Shown one piece after another: positions 4,509 to 5,713 of a DNA stretch of 5,713 bases. The position numbers were made by a program, and so were the translations under genes. Positions within the stretch are counted from its first letter, which is position 1. The number at the start of each line of letters is the position of its first letter. The notes beneath the pieces are model-generated. The model was not told where the DNA came from and ran no database searches. It saw nothing but the letters and a program-made list of their open reading frames with translations. The DNA lies in assembly GCA_944351345.1 (NCBI GenBank), contig CALVPO010000088.1, forward strand, positions 1-5,713, read 5' to 3'. Source of the DNA: an uncultured Bacilli bacterium (lineage in GTDB: Bacteria > Bacillota_I > Bacilli_A > RF39 > UBA660).

Positions 4509-5713
4509 TTAATCATTTAAAATAGAATCCCATATTTTTACAATGTTATCTTTATAAAATTGTTTTGATGTAGTTATAGCATTTTTACTATATTTTTCTC
4601 TTAATTTCTTATTACTTAGTATTAAATCAATATCTTTAATATACTCATTCTCATCTCTGTTTTTGATTAAATAACCATTATATTCATTTTTTATAATGTC
4701 TCCAGTCCCAGAAGCTGTCTCATATGCTATACAAGGAACTCCATAGCTCATAGCTTCTAATAATACCATAGGTAGTCCTTCAGTTATAGAAGCCATTAAA
4801 AATATAGATGATTCTAGCATATATTTTTCTATTTTTTCATGAGATAAATATCCTAATAAAAATATTCTAGATTCTAATTTAAGTTTTGTGATAAGTTGTT
4901 TTAAATTATTGTATTCTTTACCATCTCCTATAATAAATAATTTGCTATTTTTATCTTCTATCTTTGAGAAAGCTTCTATAATTTCATTATTTCTTTTGCC
5001 TATATCTAATCTACTAACAGTAATAATATTATTATTTAAACTACTTTTTTTACTAGGTAAACTTGTTAGCATATTTGGAAGCAGCACAATTTTAATATGA
5101 GAATTTTTTGATAAAATTTTTTCATAATCACATTTTAAAGCTGTGGTTAGTGCACATAAATAGTCTATATTATAGTAATAATTTTTAATTTTGTTTATAT
5201 ATTTTTTGTTATTATTGTGATAGCAATGTTCTTGAGCTATTTTTAATGTTGTTGGTTTACCATATTTACTTAATAAAATATTAAACTCTACTCTAGTTGA
5301 TACTATTGCATCACTTTTATTCTTTTTTATACAATTTATTATTAATATTTTTTTATAAATTAATATTTTTATAGCATTAATACCTTTAATAAAAGTTTTA
5401 AAATATTTTTTTTTATTTTTTTATTTAATAAATATTTCTTTATTAGGTTCTCCTTTGTATAAATAAGTTATTTTTACTTTATTGTTAATATTCTTTTCCT
5501 GATTTTTTGCTAATTTATAAAAAGAAATTATTTCAATGTTATATTTTTCAGATAAAGCATTAGCAGAATTAATAGTTGCACTTTCTATACCTCCATACCC
5601 TAAATGTAATGCCAAAAAACTAATAGATTTTATTTTTTTTTTGTTTTTATCATTTTTTATATCTATATTTATTTTTAGCTTTCTAATTAATAAGACTAGA
5701 AATTTTGAAAAAT
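4509..5713 (-). pseudogene. family 4 glycosyltransferase interrupted by one in-frame stop (5' end at or beyond the window edge)
   Basis: The frame is open from the window edge (first full codon at 5711) to the TAA at 4509-4511, except for one TAA at 5421-5423. The N-terminal part has SISFLALHLGYGGIESAT, the glycine-rich acceptor-site loop of GT4 enzymes. After the stop, the same frame continues with STRVEFNILLSKYGKP and IAQEHCYHNN. The C-terminal Rossmann domain follows: ITVSRLDIGKRN, LFIIGDGKEYNNL, IFLLGYLSHEKI and the donor-binding EGLPMVLLEAM, the E-x7-E motif. About 375 codons from SISF to the end is the full length expected of such enzymes. It would have used a nucleotide sugar to build a cell-surface polysaccharide or glycolipid. 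As written it yields a stub of about 65-95 residues; an internal GTG at 5087 could only give an isolated C-terminal domain. The 5' end is unresolved: no ATG is in frame, and the ATG at 5653 is out of frame across ten A. Recent inactivation or a sequencing error are both possible. Confidence 0.8.

Noticed and set aside
4888..5100. Plus-strand ORF of 70 codons, rich in Leu, Ile and Ser
   Set aside because: It lies wholly antisense to the C-terminal domain of the family 4 glycosyltransferase, whose frame is clearly real. It has no ribosome binding site, and its composition is what reversed AT-rich coding sequence gives.
5421..5423. TAA read as sense by a recoded genetic code
   Set aside because: Other genes here end in TAA, and I know of no bacterium that reassigns TAA. 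A simple nonsense mutation or base-call error is the better explanation.
5421..5615. Stand-alone 64-residue protein starting at TTG 5615
   Set aside because: The start would cut off the first beta strand (SISFL) and the frame is open upstream to the window edge. It is the N-terminal piece of the interrupted glycosyltransferase.

Overview
This is a very AT-rich window, roughly four bases in five A or T, with long poly-A and poly-T tracts. Every gene I can support is on the minus strand. Strong AGGAGG-like ribosome binding sites, TATAAT-type promoters, TGG-coded tryptophan and the protein families (DUF6020, DUF2304 next to a family 2 glycosyltransferase, and an IS66-like transposase with an NSTNSGIPTSKE motif) point to a low-GC Bacillota genome. 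An uncultured gut Bacilli or RF39/Mollicutes-like lineage would fit, but that is inference from sequence character, not a taxonomic assignment.

Reading the minus strand 5'->3' (right to left), the window starts inside a family 4 glycosyltransferase (4509-5713). It is a pseudogene in this sequence: one in-frame TAA at 5421-5423 interrupts a frame that is otherwise open from the window edge to 4509. A roughly 260-base gene-poor spacer with a promoter-like module follows. Next is a tight three-gene operon: a dolichol-phosphate-mannose-synthase-like family 2 glycosyltransferase (3523-4236), a DUF2304 membrane protein (3173-3523, overlapping by one base) and a four-helix EamA/SMR-like membrane protein (2818-3168, starting four bases after the preceding stop). 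After about 200 bases with a promoter and a perfect 19-bp palindrome comes a large polytopic membrane protein of the DUF6020 type (820-2619), whose 3' end lies inside a hairpin terminator.

My reading of these four intact genes is a lipid-linked glycosylation module. The family 2 enzyme would make an undecaprenyl-phosphate sugar at the cytoplasmic face, DUF2304 and/or the EamA-like protein would anchor the enzyme and flip the lipid, and the DUF6020 protein would be the GT-C-like transferase on the outer face. This resembles the three-component Gtr systems and the Dpm/Pmt logic. The assignment is inferred from domain content and order.

The left end holds a 171-residue N-terminal fragment of an IS66-like transposase (113-628). 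It stops at a poly-A tract, and the family-like sequence resumes in the next frame before decaying. Its leader is the most unusual object in the window. An extended -10 promoter is followed at once by an intrinsic-terminator hairpin, and the hairpin loop and inner stem contain 12 nt perfectly complementary to the Shine-Dalgarno region of the transposase ORF. This suggests a compact attenuation and anti-Shine-Dalgarno control, or a tiny trans-acting RNA.
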